A stretch of DNA of 7,580 nucleotides from Woeseiaceae bacterium (GCA_022615525.1 JAKEGN010000110.1:1-7580), one strand, 5' to 3'. Positions 1-6,864 are shown, numbered from the stretch's first letter. Made by a program: numbers and translations. The notes: a model not told the origin generated them from the sequence alone.

Positions 1-1361
1 GGATGGGGATTGCTCAGCAGGAAATGACCTTCGTTCGCAATGGCGGCAGCATCCGAGCCGAAGCTGACCCAGGGCTTGCCGACCGCTTTGCGCACGTTGT
101 CTTCCGACATGAGCACGTATGCCGTACCGACGCGACTGTCGTCCTCGACCACAAGATCGATGGCTGTTTCTGCCGGTGACGTGCCGCGGGCCTCCGCGAC
201 CTCGAGCAAAGTCTGCCCGGTCAGCGGTTTGAGTTTCGCGTTGCGGAACTCGAGCAGGATCATGTTTTCCGGCCCCGCCTGGACAAAAAAGTTCTCCCAC
301 TCGTCGGTCGGCCTTTGCATCTCCCCGGCTACCCTGGCACGAATCTGCGGGTCACGCAGGCGCTCCACCCATCGATCATGTCCGCCTTCCTGTACCCAGA
401 GTGGCATGGACGCATCGAGGCCGGTGGCGCCGGCCGTATAAGCGTACATGTCCGCCGTAATCGGAAGTCCTGCTTCCCGTGCTCCCTCGATCAGCTGCAG
501 GACCTTGTCGAATTTGTGCCAGTTTTGCTTGCCGGCCGCCTTGAGGTGATAGATCTCGGCAGGCGCCCCGGTCACGCTGGCGATCTTGATCAGCTCCTGC
601 ACGCCTTCCTCGAGACGATTGCCTTCGGAGCGTATATGCGAAATGTAAGCGCCACCGTAGTCGGCCGCTGCCTGCACCAGTGCCATGAGCTCTTCGGTGC
701 TGGCGAAACTCGCAGGTGCATAGATCAGGGAGGATCCCACTCCGAGGGCACCTTCCCGCATGGCGACGCGAACCAGTTCCTGCATGCGGCCGAGTTCTTC
801 TGCGGTGGGCGCACGGTCGTCGTAACCTACCTCGTGAATGCGCACCGTGGTGGCGCCGACATAGGACCCAACGTTCGGCGAGATGCCTCTTTCGACCAGG
901 TAATCGAGATACTCGCCGAGCGTCGACCACCTGACTTCGTAAGTGATGTCGCCCTGGCGCGCCAGCAGATCCTGCTTCATCGCGTCGTTCAGCGGCCCCA
1001 TCGAAAAACCTTCGCCCATCACTTCGAGTGTCACGCCCTGCAGTATGTCGCTCATGCCCCGGCCGTCTTCGATCAGTGATTCCGTGGACCAGGAAAGCAT
1101 GTTGATGAATCCCGGAGCGACTGCCTTGCCGCGGACATCGTAAGTTTTGTTCGCGCTGGACTCGCGCAGGTCGCCGATTGCAGCGATCGTGTCACCGGTT
1201 ATGGCGAGGTCCGCCACCACCGGGTCGTTTCCAAGACCGTCGTAGATCGTGCCGCCGCGCAGAATGACGTCGTAATCGTTCTCCCCCGAGCTGCATGCGT
1301 ATGTCAGCAGGAGCAGGAACGAAAGCAGCAGTCTTGCACTCGAGCGATGGAATGTCAGCAC
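1..1361 (-). CDS. N-acyl-D-amino-acid deacylase-like amidohydrolase lipoprotein, 3' end beyond window
   Basis: 453 residues are visible; the C-terminus lies left of position 1. The GTG start at 1361 has a GGGGGAG ribosome site 5 nt upstream, and an in-frame stop at 1385-1383 rules out a longer protein. Residues 11-23 form a leucine-rich signal ending Thr-Tyr-Ala-Cys23, a slightly non-canonical lipobox. Family features follow: the beta-sandwich start (Ile33-Leu-Arg-Gly-Gly-Thr), Ala82-Pro-Gly-Phe-Ile, Ser241-His-Ile-Arg, Tyr271-His-Leu-Lys-Ala-Ala-Gly, Asn-Trp at 280-281, the Tyr-Ala-Tyr-Thr-Ala-Gly segment near 306-311, and Gly435-Ser-Asp. Known members remove the acyl group from N-acyl-D-amino acids. 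Here the usual His-x-His after Pro-Gly-Phe is Leu89-Ser-Trp91, and the usual metal-bridging Cys aligns with Glu117. His242, His272 and Asp437 remain. Activity and substrate are therefore uncertain, although the frame is intact and shows no decay. It is last of the visible operon genes, 30 nt after the dipeptidase. Confidence 0.85.
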   Translation of the reverse strand, partial: MLTFHRSSARLLLSFLLLLTYACSSGENDYDVILRGGTIYDGLGNDPVVADLAITGDTIAAIGDLRESSANKTYDVRGKAVAPGFINMLSWSTESLIEDGRGMSDILQGVTLEVMGEGFSMGPLNDAMKQDLLARQGDITYEVRWSTLGEYLDYLVERGISPNVGSYVGATTVRIHEVGYDDRAPTAEELGRMQELVRVAMREGALGVGSSLIYAPASFASTEELMALVQAAADYGGAYISHIRSEGNRLEEGVQELIKIASVTGAPAEIYHLKAAGKQNWHKFDKVLQLIEGAREAGLPITADMYAYTAGATGLDASMPLWVQEGGHDRWVERLRDPQIRARVAGEMQRPTDEWENFFVQAGPENMILLEFRNAKLKPLTGQTLLEVAEARGTSPAETAIDLVVEDDSRVGTAYVLMSEDNVRKAVGKPWVSFGSDAAAIANEGHFLLSNPH

Positions 1362-1366
1362 GCGAA

Positions 1367-1373
1367 CTCCCCC
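1367..1373 (-). promoter_or_regulatory. Ribosome binding site for the deacylase-like gene
   Basis: GGGGGAG on the minus strand, 5 nt before a GTG. It fixes the start at 1361, because there is no in-frame ATG before residue 88 and an in-frame stop lies just upstream. It sits inside the 30-nt gap after the dipeptidase stop, which fits translation from a shared mRNA. Confidence 0.6.
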
Positions 1374-1391
1374 GTATTGTCGTCAGGCCCT

Positions 1392-2621
1392 TCAGCTGAT
1401 TGCCGCAACCGCCTCGACTGCCCGCCATACACGCAGCAGATTGCCGCCCAGGATCTTGCGTATGTCCTCCTCGGTGTAGCCGCGGTTCAGCAAACCCTCG
1501 ATGAGGTTCGGATAGGTCGAAACGTCTTTCAGCCCTATAGGCAAGCTGTCGCCGACCCCGTCGTAATCCGAACCGATACCGACGTTGTCCACGCTGGTGA
1601 GTCGCACCACGTGATCAAAGTGGTCCAGGACCTGGTCGAGGGTGGCGTAAGGATACGCACCGTGTTCGGCAGCGTAGCTGCGGTTGAAGGTATCCTCCAG
1701 TTCGTCACTCGCTTCGAGGCTGTTCGACTCACGATATTTAACATATGCGTCACGGCGCGCCAGGCTGTAGTCATAGGCCTCCTTGCTGATGAAGGCCGAG
1801 CCGAAGTTGATCATGACAATGCCGCCGTTCGCGGCCAGGCGAACGATCAGGTCGTCCGACAGGTTGCGTTCCCACCCCGGCGTGAAATGGCGCGCCGAGG
1901 AATGGGATGCAATCACCGGCGCGGTAGTTACCTCGAGCACGTCCAGGACCGCGTCGTCTGAAATGTGACTGACGTCGACCATGATGCCGAGCCGGTTCAT
2001 TTCGCGCACGACTTCGACACCGAACTCGCTGAGGCCTCCCCATTGACGGTTCGTGTCGTACGACGAATCGGCAATGTGGTTCGATAGCCCGTGCGCCAGG
2101 GTCACGTAGCGTATGCCGCGATCGTAGAAATGCATGAGATTGGCAAGGTCACCCTCGATCGGCGAACCGTTCTCCATGCCCAGCGGCAGCGAGATGATTC
2201 CTGCCGCGAAATGCTTTTCGATGTCGGCCGGAGAGCGGGCGATGGCGTGTTTCTCCGGCGCCGTTGCGACAATTTTCTCGACCAGATCGATCAGGTGTTC
2301 GGCTGTTTCCCGTGACCGACCTTCCGCTTCGAGCCCGGCTGCCGTATAGATCGACATGAAAGGCGCGTTCAGCCCACCTGCCACTGCACGCGGATAGTCG
2401 TAATCACCGCCATCGGTAGCCTGCGTCACGTCAACCCATTCCAGGGCGACCCGGTCGGGCACGTCGACGTGGCCATCCACGATGATGGCCGTGCGTGCAA
2501 TCTGCAGCGCCCGGCTGCCGTTCTGCTCAGCCGGTGTCTCCTTATCGGCGGCGCCGCATCCGGCCAGCATGAACACGAGCGCCATGAATCCGGACGCGAG
2601 CTTTGTTCGGCAAAACTTCAT
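1392..2621 (-). CDS. Membrane dipeptidase, peptidase family M19, lipoprotein
   Basis: 409-residue zinc dipeptidase of the renal dipeptidase family, which hydrolyses dipeptides and is known for accepting a D-residue at the C-terminus. The start is ATG 2621, chosen because AAGGA lies 6 nt upstream and a clean lipoprotein signal follows (Leu19-Ala-Gly-Cys22). The open frame reaches 2690, but the extra 23 residues precede the signal peptide. Metal and catalytic residues match human renal dipeptidase: His51-x-Asp53, bridging Glu150 in Gly-Met-Glu-Asn-Gly, His177 in Thr-Leu-Ala-His, His219 in Asp-Val-Ser-His, His240 in Ser-His-Ser-Ser-Ala, Arg252 and Asp352 in Gly-Ser-Asp-Tyr-Asp-Gly. The length is normal and all key residues are present, so it should be active. 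Gly at +2 after the lipid Cys would allow outer-membrane sorting by the E. coli rule. It lies 111 nt after the YtcJ-like gene, and that gap may hold its own promoter. The exact dipeptide substrate cannot be read from sequence. Confidence 0.93.
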   Translation of the reverse strand: MKFCRTKLASGFMALVFMLAGCGAADKETPAEQNGSRALQIARTAIIVDGHVDVPDRVALEWVDVTQATDGGDYDYPRAVAGGLNAPFMSIYTAAGLEAEGRSRETAEHLIDLVEKIVATAPEKHAIARSPADIEKHFAAGIISLPLGMENGSPIEGDLANLMHFYDRGIRYVTLAHGLSNHIADSSYDTNRQWGGLSEFGVEVVREMNRLGIMVDVSHISDDAVLDVLEVTTAPVIASHSSARHFTPGWERNLSDDLIVRLAANGGIVMINFGSAFISKEAYDYSLARRDAYVKYRESNSLEASDELEDTFNRSYAAEHGAYPYATLDQVLDHFDHVVRLTSVDNVGIGSDYDGVGDSLPIGLKDVSTYPNLIEGLLNRGYTEEDIRKILGGNLLRVWRAVEAVAAIS

Positions 2622-2627
2622 TGTGTT

Positions 2628-2632
2628 TCCTT
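2628..2632 (-). promoter_or_regulatory. Ribosome binding site for the M19 dipeptidase gene
   Basis: AAGGA on the minus strand, within AAAGGAAA, 6 nt before ATG 2621. It supports the internal start that begins the lipoprotein signal over the upstream in-frame start at 2690, which falls within the palindrome described separately. Confidence 0.6.
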
Positions 2633-2661
2633 TCTTGATTTGGCTTGGAATGGCATACGGC

Positions 2662-2667
2662 AGTATA
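2662..2667 (-). promoter_or_regulatory. Possible -10 box of an internal promoter before the dipeptidase gene
   Basis: TATACT on the minus strand matches the sigma-70 consensus at five of six bases and sits about 40 nt before ATG 2621. No good -35 hexamer lies 16-18 nt upstream; that place is occupied by the right part of an 18-nt palindrome. If it is a real promoter, it probably needs an activator or is weak, and it would let the last two genes be transcribed without the first two. Confidence 0.3.
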
Positions 2668-2678
2668 GGTTGTCCGGA

Positions 2679-2696
2679 CGCACCGTGCACGGTGCG
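2679..2696. promoter_or_regulatory. Perfect 18-nt palindrome, candidate operator or mRNA hairpin
   Basis: CGCACCGTGCACGGTGCG equals its own reverse complement over all 18 bases. It lies in the 111-nt gap between the YtcJ-like and dipeptidase genes and overlaps the -35 position of the TATACT box. As DNA it could bind a dimeric regulator. As RNA it would fold into a 7-bp GC-rich stem with a TGCA loop, which could pause polymerase or protect a processed mRNA end. No U-tract follows on the minus strand, so it is not a standard intrinsic terminator. Confidence 0.4.
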
Positions 2697-2732
2697 GGCG
2701 CTTGCGGAAACACCATGCGGCGCTGCCGGTTC

Positions 2733-4460
2733 CTAAAATGAACGGTCTGTATGGACTTCTATTCCATCGATCTGCGTCTGCAGGACGCGCGCTTCGTTCA
2801 CTTCATGAACCGGGATGGCGAAGAGGTCGCGGTCCAGTACGATGAGGTCAGCGCGTTTGCCCACCTCCAGCGAGCCGCTGACCGTATCGAGGCGCATGAC
2901 CCGTGCCGCATTGCGTGTATACATGTCGATCGCGAGCTGCAGGTCGATGTTTTCGCCGGAACCCAGGACGGGACCCTGATCAGTGTAAGGATTCTGCCGG
3001 GTCACCGCGGTCTCGATTGCATCGAGCGGATTCAATGATGAGACATCCCAGTCGCTGCCGCCGACGACCAGTCCGCCGCTTTTCGCAACGCTCGCGACAG
3101 GATAGAAACGATTGACGCGTTCGGACCCGACGATGCCAACCGCTACATCGATGTAATCGTCCGGGTAACACCAGAGACACTGGAAATTCGCCGCAACGTC
3201 CAGCGCGGGAAACCGCGGTATATCCTCTGCGTCTATCAACTGCAGATGCACGATCTGGTGGCGATTGTCGTTCGGGCCGTTCGCCAGCCGCGCAAGCTCA
3301 TAGGCATTCAGCGCCAGGCGGATGGCGCCATCGCCGATGGCGTGCGTGTGTATCTGTAAACCCATGGCGTCGAGTTTCTGGTATAGCCCCGCCAGTTCGT
3401 CCGCGGGATAGAAGGGTGGAAAATTACCGCCACCGCTGTAGGGTTTGAGCATGAACGAGGTCCGGGTCTCGATGACGCCGTCAACATACACCTTGACGGA
3501 ATCGGTGCGCAGGTATTTGCCGCGGTACTCCGCGCGCTTTTCCAGCAGGTCGAATATCTCGTCGCCGAAACGGCCGGCATCCCAGGCGAGCGGCGACAAC
3601 GAAGCCAGCACCCGCGCTGTCAGCTTGCCCGACTGGTCTGCGTCCCGGTAGGCGAGGAGATAAGGCTCTGACAGTCCGGGTTCGATGTAGGCGGTGATGC
3701 CGTAGTGGCGCACGTCGCCGAGTGCGGCCTTCAATGCAGCGGCCAGTTCCGCCGCCGTGGGCTCGGGCAAATGGCGAGCCACGAGGTCCATCGCCGAGTC
3801 CCGGAGCACGCCTACCGGGACTCCGGTTTGCGTATCCCGCTCGATGACGCCGTTCGCCGGGTCCGGCGTGTTGCGATCGATGCCGGCAATTTGCAGTGCG
3901 CGCGAACTGACCCAGGCGCTGTGCGCAAACGAGTCCACGAAATACGCCGGCCTGCCACCGAATATCTCGTCCAGCCATTGTATCGGCGGTCGTCCGTCGG
4001 CAAACGCTGCGAGCGGCCAGCGCGAACCCCGCACCCACTCATCCGGACCGACGTCGCCGCTGCCGGCACAAGCCTCGAGAATTTCCCGTATCAGATCGTG
4101 ATCGCGCTCGTCTTCCAGATTGCAACCGGCTTTGGCGAGCCCGGCTGCAATGACGTGTGCATGGGCATCGTGGAAACCCGGCATCAACATGCGCTGCCGG
4201 AGATCCGTAACCTCGGTCCGGTCGTCGATGAATCGTGCCGCGGCTGTGGATGAGCCGGCAAAGACCACGACGCCGTCGCGAATGGCAAGCGCCTCGACCT
4301 TGCGGTGCTCGTCGTCGAAAATATACACGGCACCGTTCAGGTATACCCGATCCGCCGGCAGTGGCGGCGCTGTGTCGCAAGCGGCCGCAAGCAAACCGGC
4401 AAGCAAGGGCCACGCGCGCCGCATGCGGGTTCGAATGCAGTTATTGACGTTGCGGCTCAC
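2733..4460 (-). CDS. YtcJ-type amidohydrolase lipoprotein (amidohydrolase family 3)
   Basis: 575-residue metal-dependent hydrolase of the YtcJ/N-substituted formamide deformylase group, whose members mostly have unknown substrates. GGAGGA ends 7 nt before GTG 4460, which makes this start better than ATG 4424. The N-terminus has arginines, then a hydrophobic stretch ending Ala25-Ala-Ala-Cys28, a likely lipobox. Domain marks in order: beta-sandwich start near 38-65; Met93-Pro-Gly-Phe with His100-Ala-His102; a conserved block near 141-220 containing Trp-Val-Ser-Ser-Arg-Ala-Leu; Lys323 in Val-Lys-Val-Tyr-Val-Asp-Gly, a candidate carbamylated lysine; His371-Thr-His373-Ala-Ile-Gly-Asp; His405; and Asp470 in Gly-Gly-Ser-Asp-Trp. 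All ligand positions are filled, so it should be active. Asp at +2 after the lipid Cys would favour inner-membrane retention in E. coli, unlike its operon partners. It follows the TPR gene by 27 nt. An amide or imide bond is the likely target, but this is inference. Confidence 0.9.
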   Translation of the reverse strand: MSRNVNNCIRTRMRRAWPLLAGLLAAACDTAPPLPADRVYLNGAVYIFDDEHRKVEALAIRDGVVVFAGSSTAAARFIDDRTEVTDLRQRMLMPGFHDAHAHVIAAGLAKAGCNLEDERDHDLIREILEACAGSGDVGPDEWVRGSRWPLAAFADGRPPIQWLDEIFGGRPAYFVDSFAHSAWVSSRALQIAGIDRNTPDPANGVIERDTQTGVPVGVLRDSAMDLVARHLPEPTAAELAAALKAALGDVRHYGITAYIEPGLSEPYLLAYRDADQSGKLTARVLASLSPLAWDAGRFGDEIFDLLEKRAEYRGKYLRTDSVKVYVDGVIETRTSFMLKPYSGGGNFPPFYPADELAGLYQKLDAMGLQIHTHAIGDGAIRLALNAYELARLANGPNDNRHQIVHLQLIDAEDIPRFPALDVAANFQCLWCYPDDYIDVAVGIVGSERVNRFYPVASVAKSGGLVVGGSDWDVSSLNPLDAIETAVTRQNPYTDQGPVLGSGENIDLQLAIDMYTRNAARVMRLDTVSGSLEVGKRADLIVLDRDLFAIPVHEVNEARVLQTQIDGIEVHTDRSF

Positions 4461-4467
4461 TACTCAT

Positions 4468-4473
4468 TCCTCC
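4468..4473 (-). promoter_or_regulatory. Strong ribosome binding site that decides a GTG start
   Basis: GGAGGA on the minus strand, 7 nt before GTG 4460, is the strongest Shine-Dalgarno sequence in the window. An ATG at 4467 directly abuts it with no spacer and is in another frame that stops after eight codons, so GTG 4460 is the better start. The site lies in the 27-nt gap after the TPR gene's stop, consistent with a polycistronic mRNA. Confidence 0.7.
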
Positions 4474-4487
4474 GGCGCCCGGTCGAA

Positions 4488-6707
4488 TCAGATGCGCTCG
4501 ACCTTTGCCCGAAGACCGTCCCAGTCGCCGGTCTCCTCGGCCGCGATCAGGCTCTGCCGCATTGCTTCGAGGTATTGATCGAGTTCATCGTTCATCAGCA
4601 CGAAGCGCGGGTCCTGGTGGATACTCTCGAGGAAAGGATCCATTTCCAGCAGCCAGCCGTCGAACATGATGGATCCCCGGTAGCCCTGATCGATGGCATC
4701 GCGAAATGCTGCCAGCGCGTCCTCGGTACGGCCGAGCAAGGCGTAGATCTGCACGTCACGTATGCCAAAGCCATAGCTGCCGACACGCGGCAGGTCGCGG
4801 ATTGCAATCAGCGCGGCATTCAGGAGTTCGAGCGCTTTTTCTGCATGACCTTCACGTTGTTCTATATAGGCGAGCTTCACGGCGTCGCGCGCGCTGTTCC
4901 TGTCGATGGTTACGCGCGCATCGGTCGCGAGTATCGGGGTCGCCGCCAGCGTGTACTTCCTGGCCGCCACCAGGTCGCCTGCCAAAAGCGCGGTATCGGC
5001 AGCCAATGGCAGCACAAAACGCGGTGGAACCTCCCCGAGCTCCAATGCCTCGACGAACAGGCGTTGCGCATCGGCATAGCGGGCGTCCAGCAACATCCTG
5101 AAGCCGTCGGCCAGCGAGTGAAACGGATGTGTCTCGGCCAGTCCGTCGAGCGCCGCTCGCGCCTTGTCGAATTCGCCAAGTTCGATGAGGATGCCGAGGT
5201 CCATGTTGCCGCCGACCGTCGGGTCGTTACCGACTTCAATGGCCTTTTGATGCCACGCATAAGCCTCGTCCAGTCGCCCGAGCCCCCAGAGCTGGATTGC
5301 AATGTATTCATAGATCGTGGGCCAGTCGCTGTGGATGCGTACCGCCTTGAGCCAGAGCTGCATGGCTTCCTCTGCCTGGCCTTTCTTGGCATAGATCGTC
5401 GGCAGGTTGGAATAGGGGATGCGTGCCAGCGGATCGAGTTCGATGGCCTTTTGGTACAGGTCGATGGCCTCGTCCAGGCGTTCCTCGCTGTCACGCAACG
5501 AGGCAAACCACATGTGCGCACTGGCGTGATTCGGGTTCAGAGATATGGCGCGCCGGAAAGCCGCTTCTGCGTCGAGATTCTCGGGTCCGAGCCGCGTCTG
5601 GCCCCAGACCGTCAATTTCAGCAGGCCGAGGATGGCATAAGCGTCCGCGAGCTTCGGGTCCAGTTCAAGAGCTCTATCAAGGCTTGCCTGCGCCGCCGCT
5701 ATGGCTTCGGGCTCGGGCAGGCCCTTGTGATTGATCATCAGCAGCAAAGTGCTTTCCGCGAGTCCCGCATGCGCCTCCGCGTATTGCGGATCGAGGGTAA
5801 TGGCCTCCTGGAACTGCTCGCGCGCCTTGCGTATGGTCTCCAGGCGGCGTGCATAGAGATTGGTCTTGGCTTCCGTGAACAGGCGGTACGCGCGAAGGTC
5901 GCGTGTCGGTACAACTGCCATGCGTACCTGTTCATCGGGCGACAAGGTCGCTTTCAAGGCGGCGGCCACCGCTTCCGAAATCTCGCTCTGGATCGAGAAT
6001 ATGTTCTGTATAGTCAATGGCCGGTCGTAAGTCTGCGCCCACAGGTGTTCATCCGTGCGCGCATCGATCAGCTGCAGGTTGATGCGCACGTTGTCGCCGA
6101 CTCTCTGGACCGCGCCCTCGAGTATGGTCTCGACGCCGAGTTCCGCGGCGATCTCCCGCAAGTTTCGTTTCTCGTCCCGGTAACCCATCACGGACGTACG
6201 CGAAGTGACCTTGAGTGCCTTGATGTTCGCCAGCTTCGTCAGCAGGTCATCGTGGATGCCGTCGGCGAACAGGCGGTTTTCCGGGTCGTCACTGCGGCTG
6301 GTAAATGGCAAAACCGCGATCGACCGGCCGGGACTTGCGAATTCCGTTACGTCTTCACGAATTCCGGTAACGTTGAATGTGATCGATACCGCCAATGCTA
6401 TGAGCAGCAGCGCAATAATCACATAATTCATCTTCTGCCCTGCGGCAGGATCGACGGCCGCTGCCCGGTCGACGTTCTTGTCGAGGCGCACGCCCTCTGG
6501 CGTCAGTTCGAATACCCAGGCGAATACAACGGACACGACGAATCCGCCGATGACGGCGATGACGTAAAGCTGGAAGAACCGCTCGGACGCACCGAAGGTC
6601 GGCAGCAATACCGAGCCGGCTTCGATGATGATCCACGCAACCAGCGCGTACGCGGTCGCGACCCGCAGTACATTGCGTCTCCCGAGTTCGGCGATGAAGC
6701 TGGTCAT
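4488..6707 (-). CDS. Membrane-anchored TolB-like/TPR protein
   Basis: 739 residues. Three hydrophobic helices lie near 15-36, 44-65 and 94-113. A TolB/FlgO-like N-terminal domain follows at about 128-250, opening Arg128-Ser-Ile-Ala-Val-Leu-Pro-Phe and containing Phe147-Ala-Asp-Gly, Leu197-Glu-Gly-Ala-Val, and Leu222-x-Asp with Leu-Trp at 222-223 onwards. Tetratricopeptide repeats run from about 271 to 700 (clear ones near 292-325, 340-370, 376-400, 410-430 and 440-460), ending with the family's Pro-Phe-Leu-Glu-Ser-Ile and Asp-Pro-Arg-Phe motifs. Related proteins often carry a winged-helix or cyclase domain first; here membrane helices take that place, so no DNA-binding or catalytic part is visible. 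The basic N-terminus before helix 1 predicts N-inside, and three helices then put the TolB and TPR parts in the periplasm. Such parts usually bind proteins. It is the first operon gene. ATG 6707 has no Shine-Dalgarno and lies 8 nt after TATAAT. Its biological role is unknown. Confidence 0.9.
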   Translation of the reverse strand: MTSFIAELGRRNVLRVATAYALVAWIIIEAGSVLLPTFGASERFFQLYVIAVIGGFVVSVVFAWVFELTPEGVRLDKNVDRAAAVDPAAGQKMNYVIIALLLIALAVSITFNVTGIREDVTEFASPGRSIAVLPFTSRSDDPENRLFADGIHDDLLTKLANIKALKVTSRTSVMGYRDEKRNLREIAAELGVETILEGAVQRVGDNVRINLQLIDARTDEHLWAQTYDRPLTIQNIFSIQSEISEAVAAALKATLSPDEQVRMAVVPTRDLRAYRLFTEAKTNLYARRLETIRKAREQFQEAITLDPQYAEAHAGLAESTLLLMINHKGLPEPEAIAAAQASLDRALELDPKLADAYAILGLLKLTVWGQTRLGPENLDAEAAFRRAISLNPNHASAHMWFASLRDSEERLDEAIDLYQKAIELDPLARIPYSNLPTIYAKKGQAEEAMQLWLKAVRIHSDWPTIYEYIAIQLWGLGRLDEAYAWHQKAIEVGNDPTVGGNMDLGILIELGEFDKARAALDGLAETHPFHSLADGFRMLLDARYADAQRLFVEALELGEVPPRFVLPLAADTALLAGDLVAARKYTLAATPILATDARVTIDRNSARDAVKLAYIEQREGHAEKALELLNAALIAIRDLPRVGSYGFGIRDVQIYALLGRTEDALAAFRDAIDQGYRGSIMFDGWLLEMDPFLESIHQDPRFVLMNDELDQYLEAMRQSLIAAEETGDWDGLRAKVERI

Positions 6708-6715
6708 GGGGGCGG

Positions 6716-6721
6716 ATTATA
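6716..6721 (-). promoter_or_regulatory. Perfect TATAAT -10 box of the operon promoter, leaderless start predicted
   Basis: TATAAT on the minus strand matches the sigma-70 -10 consensus exactly. Only CCGCCCCC separates it from ATG 6707. Transcription normally starts 6-8 nt after the -10 box, which puts +1 at or within about two bases of the start codon. That pyrimidine-rich gap has no Shine-Dalgarno sequence. The -35 position, CTCACC at 17-nt spacing, does not resemble TTGACA, so the promoter may be weak or depend on an activator. Confidence 0.6.
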
Positions 6722-6804
6722 GGGGAAAGCGGGCAAACGGTGAGGCTCTTCGATCGCAGCTATTGCGCGGGGTTCCCCGGTCGATTCGCGAGGGCCGCCA
6801 ACGT

Positions 6805-6839
6805 CGGCATTTCCGGCATTTGTTGCTAGACTTCCGGCA
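6805..6839 (+). repeat. Short direct repeats, candidate regulator site upstream of the hydrolase gene
   Basis: TTCCGGCA occurs at 6811-6818 and again at 6832-6839, 21 bp apart, or two helical turns, so both copies face the same side of the DNA. A third, partial copy, CGGCATTTC at 6805-6813, is directly followed by CGGCATTTG at 6814-6822. The cluster is 38-72 bp before ATG 6877, where an activator or repressor of that gene could bind. With so short a motif, chance is possible. Confidence 0.3.
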
Positions 6840-6864
6840 CTATCGAAGGGCTACAGTCATTATC

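Noticed and set aside
315..1079. A 254-codon plus-strand open frame and a 184-codon minus-strand frame over the deacylase-like gene
   Set aside because: Both are alternative frames of a gene whose family motifs run unbroken through this region.
1..1361. Deacylase-like gene as a pseudogene because of its missing HxH
   Set aside because: The frame is intact over 453 codons with a ribosome site, signal peptide and other family motifs conserved, so a specialised variant is more likely than decay.
2622..2690. A longer dipeptidase starting at ATG 2690
   Set aside because: It would put 23 residues before a clean lipoprotein signal, lacks a good ribosome site and starts inside the palindrome. ATG 2621 has AAGGA at the right distance.
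2679..2696. Intrinsic terminator after the YtcJ-like gene
   Set aside because: The dyad gives a GC-rich stem, but no T-tract follows on either strand, so standard Rho-independent termination is unlikely.
4441..4467. An eight-codon open frame (ATG 4467 to TAA 4441, minus strand) overlapping the start of the YtcJ-like gene, possible leader peptide
   Set aside because: Its ATG touches the GGAGGA with no spacer, so ribosomes bound there would start at GTG 4460 instead. There is no regulatory codon run or attenuator structure.
4305..6722. An 805-codon open frame on the plus strand opposite the TPR gene
   Set aside because: It lies fully antisense to a gene with clear TolB and TPR motifs, has no family motifs of its own and reads as Arg/Gln/Val-rich low-information protein. 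Long antisense frames are common in GC-rich genes with strong third-position bias.
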